This document shows positions 44,478 through 56,689 of a DNA stretch of 64,000 nucleotides, piece by piece; position 1 is the stretch's first letter; each line of letters starts with the position of its first letter. A model generated the notes under the pieces. It ran no database searches, was not told where the DNA came from, and saw only the letters and a program-made list of their open reading frames with translations. The stretch comes from Simmondsia chinensis (Eukaryota > Streptophyta > Magnoliopsida > Caryophyllales > Simmondsiaceae). The position numbers and the translations under genes are program-made. The stretch is taken from NCBI GenBank assembly GCA_018398585.1, contig JAGTTD010000003.1:4472637-4536636 (forward strand), written 5' to 3'.

Positions 44478-45942
44478 TGCTTGACTTGGTGTATGCTTAG
44501 CAAGTGCACTAAGTCTTATCAAGTAATAGAGAGTGAGTGGAGCATTGTTCCCATGAGGATTGTTATTCAGTGAGTACCGAAATTACTAGTCCTAGTGCTA
44601 TTTGAAAGACCAAAAAATTGTAGTTTTTGAAATAAAATAACACAAAATAAAGAGGAACAAAACGTTTACAAAATTTTTTATGAAAATTTACTGATTTTTA
44701 GTTGGTATTTGTGATTTAATAAAATCCAAGGCATCCGATTTCACATGGTTGCATCAATAAGCATTTCAATTCTCGTTGTTCGAGTTGTTATTATGTGTTA
44801 ATGGTTGAAAATCCTAATTTACTAAATATTCTCTCTCGAGCAATATTTAGCATGCTCTTTTACACATTAACCCATCACTCTCGTGCATGAATTTAAATAA
44901 AAAAAGAGTTTTTAAAGCTCTATGATTTTCAATTAAAAACCACACAAATTGCGTTAATCTCTCACGAGAATTCGCTCGATTTGTGGTGCTTATGACCTTA
45001 GCAATCATCATAAATCCCCTCTCGGACTCATTATAAATTACTATAGGCCTTAAATGGTAATTGAGCATTTAAAACTCATAGAGAACAATGATAACCACTT
45101 CAACAACTCAATAACAAAACATTGATTACGCTGAATTAGAAATTAGCGTATATTACAACTTAGGCTACATCGTAGCCTTTGAATAACAAAATTAGTATAT
45201 GACAGACGTAATATAAAACAAAACTAAGGCAAAATTTAAGAACTTTAAAGAAAAAAAGGTTAGAAAGAACTTAAAAATAGTAACTTACAAACTAAACTTT
45301 CCTTCCTTCCTTCCTTCTTATTTCCCTCACATTTTCTCTCCTATTCTCTACCTTTTTTTTTATTATTTTATTTATTTATTTATTTTTTTGCTGGTTGAGG
45401 GATGCCCTTAACTCACACAAATCTCCCCTATTTATAGGATTTGAGGAGGGAAAAAAATGCCAAAAAATTACATCATCATGCTTCTCATTTTTTCCACCTT
45501 GCGGCAGCTTGTTCAAGTTACAATGTTCTTCATTTTTTTTTTTTAATTTGCTCCTGAATTCCACCGCCCAAATCTTGCAAATTCAGTTCCAAGTGATGAT
45601 TTTATGCTTAATACAATGTATTCAAATAATAAAATGTAGCAACGTTGCCGCCCAAATGCAACTTGTGATGACGTATGTAAAGTCTTGTTGTTCTTTGCCC
45701 AAAACTGTGTACTTAGGATGGTTTTGCTATTTTTTGCTTTTATTTGATATATCCTGCTTTTGCTTGTTAATGTTAATGACAAAACCTAGCAAGATGTAGC
45801 ATGAAATAAGTGTTTTTACAAGAAAATAGCACTATAGTTTAAAATGAGCAAAATCGAGCAAAAGCGATAGAAGTTTGAGAAAAAAATGGTTAAAAATGAA
45901 TAAAAATAATAAAAATAATTATATGCTAAATTAGACTTATCA
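44478..45942 (-). repeat. LTR of a minus-strand Athila/Tat-type element
   Basis: On the minus strand the LTR begins TGATAAGTCTAATTTAGC right after a polypurine tract (GCAAGATTTAAGTTTGTGGG, 45,947-45,966). It ends near GACTTAGTGCACTTGCTAAG, ACACCAAGTCAAGCAA. It contains CTTCC and TTTA microsatellites at 45,300-45,390 and a TATA-like CCTATAAATAGG near 45,430. Its outer boundary merges with the plus-strand LTR to the left. Confidence 0.6.
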
Positions 45943-46330
45943 AAATACCCACAAACTTAAATCTTGCCCATCCTCGAGCAAGGCTAAACATTAAAGCACA
46001 ATATCTCTTACTTTTTAAGAATTCTTCCACAATTTAAAGCAAGTACACTTTTATTAGAAAAGAATGACCAATGATCAAGGTTTAATGCTCTAAAGGTAAA
46101 ACCATCTTTTGAAAGGAAAAATATATCAATTACCTAGGTGACTAAGTTCAAAAATTAGCTAAGCAAATCAAGTTTGTGCGTTCTTTCTAATCTCAAGACA
46201 TTCAAACTGAACAGAAAACAAAAATTATCTCACTCATAGCAAGACTTATCAAGTATGCCCAAAACAAATTTTTTTTTTTTTCTGAGGAATTTATTTGCTC
46301 AAGTCAATTTTGGTTAAAGAGTATACCTGC

Positions 46331-46525
46331 AGCGAGAATCAAGCTCCGACTCCTGTGCGATGACACATTAGTAAGAGAAGCCACCACTAAGATGCCTTTA
46401 TTATGACTCCTCGAGTGTATCTTTAGTGAGAATCAAGCTCCAACTCCTGAGCGATGACCCATAAGTAAGAGAAGCTACCACTGAGACGCCCTCTTAATGG
46501 GTAGCACATATCTTAAAATTGTTTA
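46331..46525. repeat. two tandem repeats of 104 bp
   Basis: AGCGAGAATCAAGCTCC at 46331 and AGTGAGAATCAAGCTCC at 46435 start two copies that both continue with GCGATGAC and AGTAAGAGAAGC. They lie in the noncoding part of the minus-strand element, next to the element D insertion site. Confidence 0.8.
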
Positions 46526-46530
46526 TGTGG

Positions 46531-46535
46531 GATAG
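46531..46535. repeat. target duplication of element D, left copy
   Basis: GATAG, repeated at 52342-52346. Confidence 0.9.
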
Positions 46536-46972
46536 TGTTAGCTTCCAATTAGAATTTGAAAGGCTAACCTTGTAGAAGAAGAGTTTAAGATGAGGAGAGA
46601 AGTGAAGGGGATGAGAAAATAGAGAAAGGGGATGAGAATTGGAGAGCTTTCCAAATGGAATTCAGATTTTTATTTCTTGGATGATTCAATTACATGCTTA
46701 AGCTCCCAATTTATACACAATTCAGTACAAAGCATCAAGACACAATTACTAACAACATTTCCCGCCTAAGCAACCAGCATTTTGAATCGGCTAACTGATA
46801 TTCCCACCAACAACCTGCAGCAGCAACCGCATGACTCCTTTAACAGCTTTTGGTGCCTAAAACTCAACCTAACCGAGATTTAAAATGTAACACATCAACA
46901 AAGAGACATTAATCAAGAATTACAACTGAAAAAATAAAATGTATTACAATTAAAATGTATCAATTCCTAACA
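46536..46972 (-). repeat. left (3') LTR of element D
   Basis: 437 bp, TG to CA. Differs from the right LTR at about 17 positions and one single-base indel. Confidence 0.95.
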
Positions 46973-47001
46973 TTCCCTCCCTCTTGAGAAACTTCTTGTC
47001 C

Positions 47002-50000
47002 TCAAGAAGTGAAGCCCGGGAATTGACTCTTCAAGAAATTGTAATCTTCCCAAGTTGTAAAGCTCTTGTTTAAGTTGCTCCAAATCACTAACACTTCTTG
47101 CACAGCCCCGCTGTCGGTCTGCAATTTTCTTTCAGCTCGAACAGCATCCGGCCTCAGCAGCAGCAGCCCATTTGATTCGGCAATAGGTGGTTCTCGAACA
47201 ATTTCAGCACCTCTCTTGACCTGTTTTTTAAGGAGGGACACATGGAACATGGGGTGAATGTAAGAATGCGAGGGTAAGTCAAGCTTATATGCGACATTGC
47301 CAATTTTCTCCAAGATTTTGTACGGGCCAAGGAAACGAGCACACAACTTGACATTGCGTCTGACAGCCACGGATGATTGTCTATACAGTTGTAATTTAAG
47401 GTAGACCATGCCCCCAACGTCATAGTTTTTGTCTACCCTCTTCTTATCTGCATAATACTTCATTCAAGCTTGAGCTTATTGGAGATTGTCCTTAAGCGCT
47501 TGCATAAAATGTCTCCTCTGCTGCACAAGGTCGATTGTTGCTGAATCAGCAACCTTTGGTTGTTGCGGCAGCATAGGTGAAGGAGGAGGATAACCATACA
47601 AAGCTTGGAAGGGTGAAGTGCCAATTGATGTATGAAATTGAGTGTTGAACCAAAACTCTGCCAAGGAAAGCCAATGATTCCACTCTTTGGGCCTTAGGAA
47701 AACCATACTCCGAAGGTATTGCTCCACACATTGGTTGACTCGTTCGGTTTGGCCATCCGTTTGAGGATGACAAGATGAACTAAGTGCCAATGTAGTTCCC
47801 ATCAATTTGAATAGCTCTCTCCAAAAGGCGCTTGTGAAAATTTTGTCCCGATCCGACACAATGGATTGAGGCAATCCATGTAATTTGTAAATGTTTTCAA
47901 GGAAGATCCTTGCCAACTTTTCAGCAGTAACGGGTTGAGCAAGAGCAATGAAATGGCTATATTTGGTGAAACGATCCACCACTACCCATATGACCTCCTT
48001 GTCTTCGGACTTCGGCAATCCCTCAATGAAATCCATGCTAATGTGGATCCAAGCTCCATCCGGAATGGGAAGAGGTTGAAGGAGTCCCTTGTATCGATGA
48101 TCTCCCAACTTCGTTTGTTGGCATACTTCACAAGGCTTTACATAATCACTCACATCTTTTTTCATGCTCGGCCATGTAAAGTATGCTTTAATTCTTTGAT
48201 AGGTGCCTTCTATACCAGCGTGACCTCCCCAAGCAACATCGTGTGAGGCTTGGATGACCTGTTCTCTCAAATCAGTAGCAGAACCCACATACAACCTCCC
48301 ATTAATTCTGATGACGCCTTTCTGCATGGTTATGACAGGTGCTACAGCAGCGACATTGGCCTCGGGTTTAAAGATAGCAGCAGCAATTTTCACTTGGGAA
48401 AAAGGATCTCCCTCATAGGACTTATGTAGCTCTTCCACCCATGAAGGTACCACCATGGTAACAGCAGTGCAAATACCCTGATCAGCATCTTCAAATCGCC
48501 TTGACAGTGCATCCGCAGCTGCGTTTTCCTTGCCACTTCTTTACTTGATGTCATAATCAAGGCCTAACATCTTCATGAGACCTTTCTTTTGAATTCTCGT
48601 CACGATCTTTTGTTCAAGGAGATGCTTGAGGCTTTGGTGATCCGTTCGAATGATGAACTTGTGACCCTCCAAATAATGCCTCCATTTCTCCACGGCTAGG
48701 AGAATTGCAAGGTACTCCTTCTCATAGGTCGACATAGCCTGATGCTTGGGACTTAGAGCTTGGCTCAAGTAAGCAATAGGCCTTCCTCCTTGAGAGAGAA
48801 CAGCCCCAATACCAGTACCACTTGGATCGGTCTCCAAAACAAAGCTTTCGGTGAAGTTTGGCATTGCTAACACCGGTGCTGCACACATAGCGGTTTTGAG
48901 GGCTTCAAATGCAGCTTGCTACCTCTCATTCCATGCAAAAGCATCCTTCTACAAGAGCTCCGTTAAAGGTTTGGCAATGGAACCATAACCCTTAATAAAT
49001 TTTCTATAATACCCGGTCAATCCCAAAATACCTCTCAATTACTTCAAGGTGATCGGAATTGGCCATTCTTGCATTGCACGGATCTTATTAGGATCAGTAG
49101 CTACTCCCTCTGATGAGATGATATGACCCAAATACTCAAGCCTCCTTTGAGCAAACGAACATTTGGTCAATTTTGCAAAGAACTTGTGTTGTCGCATCAA
49201 AACAAACGCTTGTCTAAGATGTGTGAGATGAGCTTCATATGTGGAGCTATAAATTAGTATTTCATCGAAGAACACGAGCACTGATTTCCACAGAAAAGGC
49301 TTGAAAATGTCATTCATGCTTTCTTGGAAGGTGACCGGAGCATTTGTTAAACCCAAAGGCATAACAACAAACTCGAAATGGCCATGATGAGTTTAAAATG
49401 CAGTCTTGTAGATATTTGACTCGAGGACTCTGATCTGATGATATCCTTGCCTTAAGTCAAGCTTTGAAAAGAAGCTTGCTCCATGTAGCTCGTCAAGCAA
49501 ATCATCTATAACCGGAATGGGGAACTTGTCTTTCACGGTTAAGGCATTCAACCGACGGTGGTCTATACACATTCTTGCCGAACCATCCTTCTTCTTTATG
49601 AGGATCACTGGTGAAGCAAAAGGTCTACGGCTTGGTCTAATGAAGCTCAAGTGAAGAAGCTCCTCCACCTGCCGCTCAATCTCTGTCTTTTGGGCATGTG
49701 GATACCGGTATGGCCTAATCTTGAACGGTTCAGCATTACCACACAAGGAAATGGCATGGTCTACACTCATTTAAGGAGGAAGACTCTTAGGCTCTTCAAA
49801 AATGTCCCCAAATTCATCTATCAAAGCTTGCACATCTGGTAGAAGGTCCTGCTGCACCATTACCGAACTGAGCATGAACAATTGCCCAATCCATTGGATT
49901 GCCTTCTTCTTAATTCCACCTTGCACACCTTTAGCTTCGATCAATTTGAGCTAAGCTTCCTCGGTCATGCCTTGCAATGAAACTTTGGCACCATGAACCT

Positions 50001-51867
50001 CAAATGCCATGGTCATTTTGTCAAAATCAAACACAACCGGGTTGAAGGTTCTCATTCAATCTACCCCGAGCACCATATCGCAACCACCCAAGGGAATAAC
50101 TCTAAAGTCAAAAGTGAATTGATGGTTTTGCATAGACCATGGGAATGCTATGCACTTATTTTGAGTTGTTAAGGAATTTCCATCAGCCACCATTACCACC
50201 AAGGGATGCATTTTTGTTACTTCATGCTTGACCTTCTTAATCAACTTTGGATCAACGAAACTGTGAGTGCTCCCACTGTCAATAAGAATAATAATGAAGT
50301 GTTTTCCAGCCCGACCTTTGATTTTGATGGTGTTATGAGCTCCACTACAGGTTAGAGCCTTCATGGATATCTCAACTTCATCATCGCTTGAATTCTCTTG
50401 TGAAATGCAGTCGGCACCATCCTCCTCTGCGTCAGATACCTCACTGTCTATATCAGCAGCAACTCGGACCCCTTTTGCATACATAAGTGCTTGTGATTTG
50501 CACCTATGTCCAGGCTGGTAAGGTTGGTTACAACGGAAACAAAGCCTTACCGAACTCTTGTCCACAACTCGCTTGCCACCAGAACTGGAATTGTGTTGCT
50601 GACCCCTGATCTTGCTGCCGTGCTGCATCAATTTGTCAGTTGAGTGAATTTGAGTTGCCTCTATCAACTTTGCCTTATTATAAGCACTTGACAAATTCTT
50701 AGGGCCAATGGATTTCACCATATTCTTGATCCTTGGCTTCAATCCACTCACAAAGCATGAAACGTAATATGATTCGGCATCTTCGGGAGCAATGGACAAA
50801 ACTGACATCAAATTGGCTCTCAAATTCACAAATCTGAGCATATATTCACTCACGGTTGATGTTTGGACCAACTTATTGAAGCTATCCACAACATCAGTTG
50901 ATTCACCTTCTCCATAACGTTCACACGTTTCTTCTACGAATTGGCCCCAAGAAAGATTTGGTTTGCTTTTCAACAAACTATAATACCAAACCTCATGGTC
51001 ACCATGTAGATGCGCCGCTGCAAGCTGGAGCTTCTCCTCCTCCGGTACGTTGCACTATAAAAAGAACCAATCACATCTCCTTAGCCATGACTCTGGTTGC
51101 TTTCCATCGAAAGGGTCGATTTCCACCCTTGGCTGCCTGTAAGTGCCACTTCTTCCACCCAAGGTGCGGTCATTAGACACGGATCTATGCTGAAAAGGTT
51201 GATCAGGATGTCTATCAAAATGCTCAACTTCATCGGTTGCCATACTTTGGTACAGAATAGAATTGTGTTGCCTGCTGTTGTGGTCTGAATTAACCGCTCC
51301 TAATCTGCAGTGCTCATGTCCAGAGACACGAGCTTGATTCTCCATATCAAATTCAGGTTGTATAGGTTGATGTTCAGCTGATCTAAGGTTGATTGATGGC
51401 CCTACATCCGGTTGAAGCATAGGTGATTTCCCTCGGGTTCTCACTACTCCATCAGATCGGTCTGTGCTGGTGTGCTGCTGGTCGGTCTCCATTTGAGGAA
51501 AGATCTGGCTAGCAGGCTTCAAAATTGTATTGACACATGATTCTCCTTGCTTATTCACCTAATCTTGCAAATGCTCAAGTTTTTTCTCAATTTTTTGCAA
51601 TCGGTCCTCCTTATCTGCATCTCTGTCCAGAATTCGTTGCTGCATCCTTAGCATTTGCCCAATACTGTCATATTGCTTCTCAATCGTAGCATTCATCTGC
51701 TTGATCCTAGCATAAAGCACCTGGTGATGATCGGTTGGTGTATCAACACCAGAACCAGTAAGAGTGGCAGCAAAATTCATGTACACACTAGTCGCATTGG
51801 CTCCTCCGGCACCCGATCTTGTTCTAACACCTTCAGTCATGTTTTTTCTTGTTTTAGCCAGCTTCAA
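47002..51867 (-). pseudogene. gag-pol polyprotein of element D, one frame, 12 nonsense codons
   Basis: A single frame of 1,622 codons holds the whole polyprotein. Gag has a coiled-coil-like N-terminus and zinc knuckle CFRCNQPYQPGHRC near 50,520-50,560. Then protease IILIDSGSTHSFVDP (near 50,250-50,290), RT ([26 protein letters not shown]), RNase H, integrase with HDVAWGGHAGIEGTYQR, CEVCQQ, SMDFIEGLPK and IVSDRDKIF, and chromodomain VLVIWSNLNKSFTTWED. Stops lie at 51559, 51055, 50056, 49951, 49771, 49393, 49039, 48949, 48919, 48541, 47476 and 47464 (leftmost base of each); I find no frameshift. The RT box reads FFDEIL, with Glu for the second Asp. Family role: self-copying by reverse transcription and integration; this copy cannot make the full protein. 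Confidence 0.95.
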
Positions 51868-51905
51868 TCAATTAATTGATTGTTAAAACCAACTCTGATA
51901 CCAAT

Positions 51906-52341
51906 TGTTAGCTTCCAATTAGAATTTGAAAGGCTAACCTTGTAGAAGATGAGTTTAAGATGAGGAGAGAAGTGAAGGGGATGAGAAAATAGAGAAAGGA
52001 GATGAGAATTAGAGAGTTTTCCAAATGGAATTCAGATTTTTATTTCTTGGATGATTCAATTACATGCTTAAGCTCCCAATTCATACACAATTCAGCACAA
52101 AGAATCAAGGCACAATTACTAACAACATTTCCCGCCTAAACAACCAGCATTTTGAACCGGCTAACTGATATTCCCGCCAACAACCTGCAGCAACAACCGC
52201 ATGACTCCTTTAACAGCTTTTGGCACCTAAAACTCAACCTAACCGAGATTTAAAATGTAACACATCACAAAGAGACATTAATCAAGAATTACAACAGAAA
52301 AATTAAAATGTATTACAATTAAAATGTATCAATTCATAACA
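51906..52341 (-). repeat. right (5') LTR of element D
   Basis: 436 bp, TG to CA, adjoining the tRNA-Met primer binding site at 51889-51905. Confidence 0.95.
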
Positions 52342-52346
52342 GATAG
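52342..52346. repeat. target duplication of element D, right copy
   Basis: GATAG, matching 46531-46535. Confidence 0.9.
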
Positions 52347-53988
52347 TGGTGCTAGAGATGCTCTTCCTCTTTTTTTTTTTTTTCTCTTTAAAGTGCTGAG
52401 TTCCTTGTTAGCTCTTTAAGTATCCCTTGTAGCGAGCTTTCAATGCGGCGACTCCCATTTTAGTTGGCCTAGGGTACCAGGTGTTGGAACACCCTACGGA
52501 TCTACTTGCTCGAGGTACCAAAGCACGAAACCATCACACCATAGCACATATCCAAATTATGGACATTTTTAATAGGATAGTGGCACTTAGTGTTTCTCTC
52601 CCTCTATTTTTATTATATTTTTCTTTTACTTAGACTTAGGCATAACTCTTCAAAATCTATTATGTAAATGATAATCTTAATGCAATCCATTCAAATTTGA
52701 GCATCTTTTAATCAAAAAGAAAGGTAAAATAGCCATGCTAACTAGTGAAGTCAAATACCATAGTTTTATCAAGATAGTGCCTTAGACTGGATCGTGTTTT
52801 GCAATTAGAACATAAAAACAATTGATTATTTGGTTTTTCTTATCTAATTAAAGTGAATGAGCTAAAAGGAGTAGAAAAATTGCATAAAAAGCATGATGAT
52901 AAGGTTTTTTTTTTTTTTTATTTTAAAAAGACTAATGATAAAAACTATAAAAATTAGACAATGTCTTTGTTGGCCAACACTATCTACATACCCATACAAA
53001 GGCTCCGAACTCTGGGAGACACTAAAGCCGACTCTAAAAGACAAAACAGGAAAACTTTTTGAAAATAAAATTTGTTTAAAATTTTTAAAAATTGTCTTTC
53101 CTACCCCCAAACTTAGAGTTAACATTGTTCTTAAGGTTAAAAGAACTAAAAAGATTAAGTGGGTGAGAGATACTTCCCAGGTTTGAGGATTGCTTGTTGA
53201 TGGTGTATGCTAACATCTTGCTACCCCCCAAACTTGTTGTAAAATACCCGTTCAAACAAAAATATACTTAAACATGAGACAATTAAAAATAATGAAAGGA
53301 GAAATAAGATAAATAAGGATAGAAACACTGAGGTTGCCTCCCAAGAAGTGCTTTTGGTTATAGTCATTAGCTCGACTCTTTGAGTGGATCTATCCCGTGT
53401 CTTGAAGGAGAATGGAGTTTCCTCCATCCACCCTCAATGACCATTTTCTTCTATGGATCTTCCTTGTTCACTTCTTTACACAGCCACCTCCACCTTCTCT
53501 AATCCTGAGATCTTTGAGCCTGATTGCCACAGCTCGAATTTCCTTTTCTGATCTTTTCTGCTATTTTTCACCGAGGCATCCATGGTTCTGAAAATTTCTG
53601 ACCATATTAAATAAGCTCGACATTCTATTTCAATGATTGGTGGTGGTGGGTAGGCAAAGATAGGTTTGGTCATTAGTGGCTTTGAGTTGACTAAGGGGAT
53701 TATGTCACGTTGACCTGGTTTTTCTAGTGTGTCTTCATCCCTCAATGATGTGACCTTAGTTTGCTCCCCTCGGTCGGTAACGGTATTGCTGGGCAAGGAA
53801 TCTTTAGACCTCTCTGGAAAGTTCCTCAATTATAGTCCCTACTTGAGGTTCTGGATTTTGGATGGAGGCTCTTTGGTTCTTTAAGTCACTCATGGTTCCC
53901 ATGAATTCCCTAAATGTCTCTTCTAAGTCATTATTCTTTTTTTGAGACGGATAATTGGGTGACCAAGATGCTTCGTGATGATTGCCTC

Positions 53989-53991
<3 letters not shown>

Positions 53992-54022
<31 letters not shown>
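53992..54022. repeat. poly-C run of 31 bases followed by poly-A
   Basis: 31 C then 8 A. It marks the point where recognisable Athila-type sequence ends. No SINE domain is visible beside it. Length may be affected by sequencing or assembly. Confidence 0.8.
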
Positions 54023-54024
<2 letters not shown>

Positions 54025-55411
54025 AAAAAATCTCTAGAATTGTACCCCTTCTTTTATGTAATTCTCCCCTTTCTTACTATCAGTCTAATGTAAATCTTAT
54101 ATTTCAACAGTTCATTTGAGTTCGTAAGCTTGATCCAATTTGGCTAGTATCATAAAGACAGTTAACATTTTAAAATTTATTCTAAATAAACATCCTCTTT
54201 TTGTGGCATTTTCTTTTAGTTTTAAGTGCCACTTCAGTAAAAATTAATGGGTCTAACATAATTAATCAGAGGGTACTTAAAAATGAAGGAAAAGGTTACC
54301 AAATTTCATGGTACGTCTAGAATAGGTCAAAACCTAAGGGTACTTACAAAATATATTATCGAACTTCGAAGTACCTAAACTAAATTTTCTCAAATAATAT
54401 GGTAGTTTCACTGTTTACAATTTAATAATTTTCAAGAACGGTCTAGGTACATAGATTGATACATTAGTTAATTTAATTTTTTTTAAAAGATTTCAGATCT
54501 TTTTTATAAAATTTAAAGTGTGGGATTAAAGTTATCTCAATTAGCAGTTTTGGGGCATCTTTATTTTAGTTAGAAGTTTGGGGTTACATTTATTTTGACC
54601 AATAGATCAAGGGATATCTTTGATACGATCTAAAGTTTCACTAACGAATCATTGTTCATGGGTGGTCTATGATATTAAAAAAGTGGCGCTCACAAACAAA
54701 AGTTTATGTCACTACTATTGTGGAACACAACATGCCTGACTCTGAAAATTATCCAAACCAACTCCACCAGTCAAGCCGGAGGGTAAAACTGGGCTACCTA
54801 GCCACCATAGCGGGGTTGGATCATATGTTAATATTATTTTTTGTTTGAACCAAGCTTGGGCCAACACTCATAAGTCAACACTACCCACATCTGACCCATT
54901 TTACCAATTAGAACTAATGCAGTTTGACCTATCCAAGTCACTTTATTAGGAAATTTCTATGTTATGTTTTTTAGTTTCCATTTTTATGGGAGACTTATCA
55001 CTTTTATTATTGATTTTATGTATTATTCCCTCTTCTCACCAATGTTTGTAAGACCTCTCTAAAATAGAGAGATAAGTAATTTTATGACAAGGAGAGCATT
55101 ATTAGTACGCAAATAATGTACATTATTAATTTTCTCTTGTATACGAGTATTTTTCCATGCCATATTTTCGAAGGGTTACACTTGTTAAAATCTCATATTA
55201 TATCCTCAAGAGTGCTCGTTTGAATATTTAGGAATTGAGTAGCACATACACCTTTCATTAAAAACCAAACTAATGTAAATGTAACACATCTTAAAAATAA
55301 CAAGAAATACAACCGTTGATACTTAGAAACGAAACATAGAAGACGACATCGATAAAACTGGGGCACCTATAAATTTGGGCTGGCAACACGTGATTAACAC
55401 ATATGAATAAC
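54023..55411. other. AT-rich intergenic region
   Basis: No coding region or RNA gene recognised. It is the 3' flank of the CASP-like gene. A segment near 55,020-55,120 has faint MITE-like wording, not enough for a call. Confidence 0.4.
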
Positions 55412-55648
55412 CTAAACTATTGCAGCTGAACTGATTTGTTTCTTCGGTCTAGCAACTGTGACAACATTTAGAGCCAGCATTAATCCAAGTGCAATGAAGG
55501 ACCCAAGAATGGCACCTCCACCTTGGTTGCAAAACGATTCATATTTGTCACAAATTTTGTTCCAAGCAGCATGTGAATTACCATTCTTTGCTAACTGAGC
55601 CATAAAAGCTGCTGAGCTTGCTCCTGATGATAGTATGGCCACAGTTAT
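55412..55648 (-). CDS. CASP-like protein, terminal exon
   Basis: After a splice acceptor on the minus strand (TTATTGTAG, AG at 55650-55649), the frame reads ITVAILSSGASSAAFMAQLA, KNGNSHAAWNKICDKYESFC and GGGAILGSFIALGLMLALNV, ending PKKQISSAAIV then stop. This is the last third of the Casparian-strip-membrane-protein-like (DUF588/CASPL) fold: the third transmembrane segment, an extracellular loop with the conserved GNSHxxWNxICD and Cys, and the fourth transmembrane segment. The family consists of four-pass plasma-membrane proteins that form membrane scaffolds. Subgroup 1 seems most likely from the loop wording. Upstream exons should lie to the right but are not found; a copia element starts about 350 bp away. 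Confidence 0.8.
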   Translation of the reverse strand: MTVAILSSGASSAAFMAQLAKNGNSHAAWNKICDKYESFCNQGGGAILGSFIALGLMLALNVVTVARPKKQISSAAIV

Positions 55649-55990
55649 CTACAATAAGAGGCATAAATCAACAAATAAAATATGTACTTCTAATCGTCAT
55701 GTGCTCATTCTCGAATGATAGAACTTCATGAATCTCTAGATCAGCTCATCATACAAGTTGTATACTAATTTAGTTTATAAGCAGACACCACAGTAGGAAT
55801 ATTTCAACAATCTACATATGTCAATTTGTTGTTTTGCATCAAACTCCAAAAATATGTTGTTCCTTCAAAGAGGAGTCGTAGAGCACAAAAGCGCAGGATA
55901 AAAGAATAAGCAAAGTAGGATCTGAAGAAATTCTTAAAGGATATTACTCCCAAGAAGTGTGTGATGAAACCGGTCAAACCCTCTAGTAAA
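55649..55990 (-). other. probable intron of the CASP-like gene, cut by a copia element
   Basis: Begins (minus strand) with the acceptor of the terminal exon. No earlier exon is recognised before the copia target duplication at 55991-55995, nor clearly on the far side of the element (61281 onward). Confidence 0.45.
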
Positions 55991-55995
55991 CAAAA
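55991..55995. repeat. target duplication of the copia element, left copy
   Basis: CAAAA, repeated at 61276-61280. Low complexity, so taken with the LTR ends rather than alone. Confidence 0.75.
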
Positions 55996-56617
55996 TGTGG
56001 GATGCATAATATACACTGTGGTCCAGCCCACATGTTAGAAATTCGTTTTTAGGTTAAAATGCAAATTAGTTTTTGGCCCATGATTATATATATATATATA
56101 TATATATACCCCCTAAATTTGCTGTTACATTTTGAATTAGAAGAGAAAAACACAGCCTAGTCATTCACCGAGAGAAGTGAGCAGCAGAGAAAACGCGAGT
56201 GTTTGTGCGGCGGCGCGGCGACAGAAAATTGTGGGATTGGGTTTGATCTTGGAACAAATTTGAGTGGGTTCTAAACGTTGTTTGGAGTGAATCTATCAAG
56301 CGTATTAATTGTTCTCGGGCCTATGGAGGTAATCCTTTTATTGCTTTAATTACTCTTAGGTTTCAACTTAGGACAAATATATTGAAACCATAAATATTAC
56401 AATTGCCGCTTTCATAGTGGATTTTGCTATCAGTTTGCCCCGTGGTTTTTCCTTCTACTTTGGATGGTTTTCCACGTTATATCTAGGGTTGATTTAATTT
56501 GCATATTTATTTCGTCGTTAATATTTGGCAATACTAGTGTGCCTTGCGATTTATATCTGTCACTGCTATTGGTTTGAGTGGTCAATTGACTGGGGTTTTG
56601 GGGTCTAGATCCCAACA
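55996..56617 (+). repeat. 5' LTR of the copia element
   Basis: TGTGGGATGCATAATATAC to GATCCCAACA. It carries a (TA)n run at about 56084-56108 that replaces a longer unrelated-looking stretch of the 3' LTR, explaining its shorter length. Confidence 0.85.
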
Positions 56618-56689
56618 AAGTGGTATCATAGCTAAGGTTTAATATTATGGTAAATATTAATGAATGGTAGTAGTAATAGTACAATGATA

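Larger units (their letters stand above)
46536..52341 (-). mobile_element. chromodomain Ty3/gypsy element D, complete boundaries, 5.8 kb
   Basis: LTRs of 437 bp (46536-46972) and 436 bp (51906-52341) begin TGTTAGCTTCC and end TAACA on the plus strand. They are flanked by the 5-bp duplication GATAG. The minus strand carries a primer binding site (ATTGGTATCAGAGTTGG) after the right LTR and a polypurine tract (CAAGAGGGAGGGAA) before the left LTR. By eye the LTRs differ at about 17 positions plus one single-base indel (about 4%), mostly transitions, so this is a fairly young insertion. It is nested in the 3' region of an older minus-strand Athila-type element. Confidence 0.96.
45943..53991 (-). 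mobile_element. internal 3' region of the minus-strand Athila/Tat-type element (interrupted)
   Basis: Between the LTR and a poly-C run lies the 3' noncoding part of an Athila-like element, split by element D at 46,535/52,342. Polypurine-type motifs CTAAGTTTGGGGGTAG (minus strand, near 53,101) and ACAAGTTTGGGGGGTAG (near 53,221) recur. The block at 52,435-52,505 matches one in the plus-strand Athila-like element. A minus-strand frame at 53476-53829 (117 codons) has no recognised domain. The 5' end of the element is lost. Confidence 0.6.

Noticed and set aside
45395..45799. 134-codon plus-strand frame
   Set aside because: It lies across an LTR with TATA-like and microsatellite sequence and reads as low-complexity hydrophobic sequence without a domain.
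53476..53829. 117-codon host gene
   Set aside because: It lies inside the minus-strand Athila-type region, has no recognised domain, and is better seen as decayed element sequence.
55020..55120. Stowaway-type MITE
   Set aside because: Only loose similarity to a CTCCCTC-type terminus; no inverted partner or TA duplication found.
55804..56031. Minus-strand frame of 75 codons next to the CASP-like exon
   Set aside because: It extends into the copia LTR and does not read like the missing CASP-like exons.
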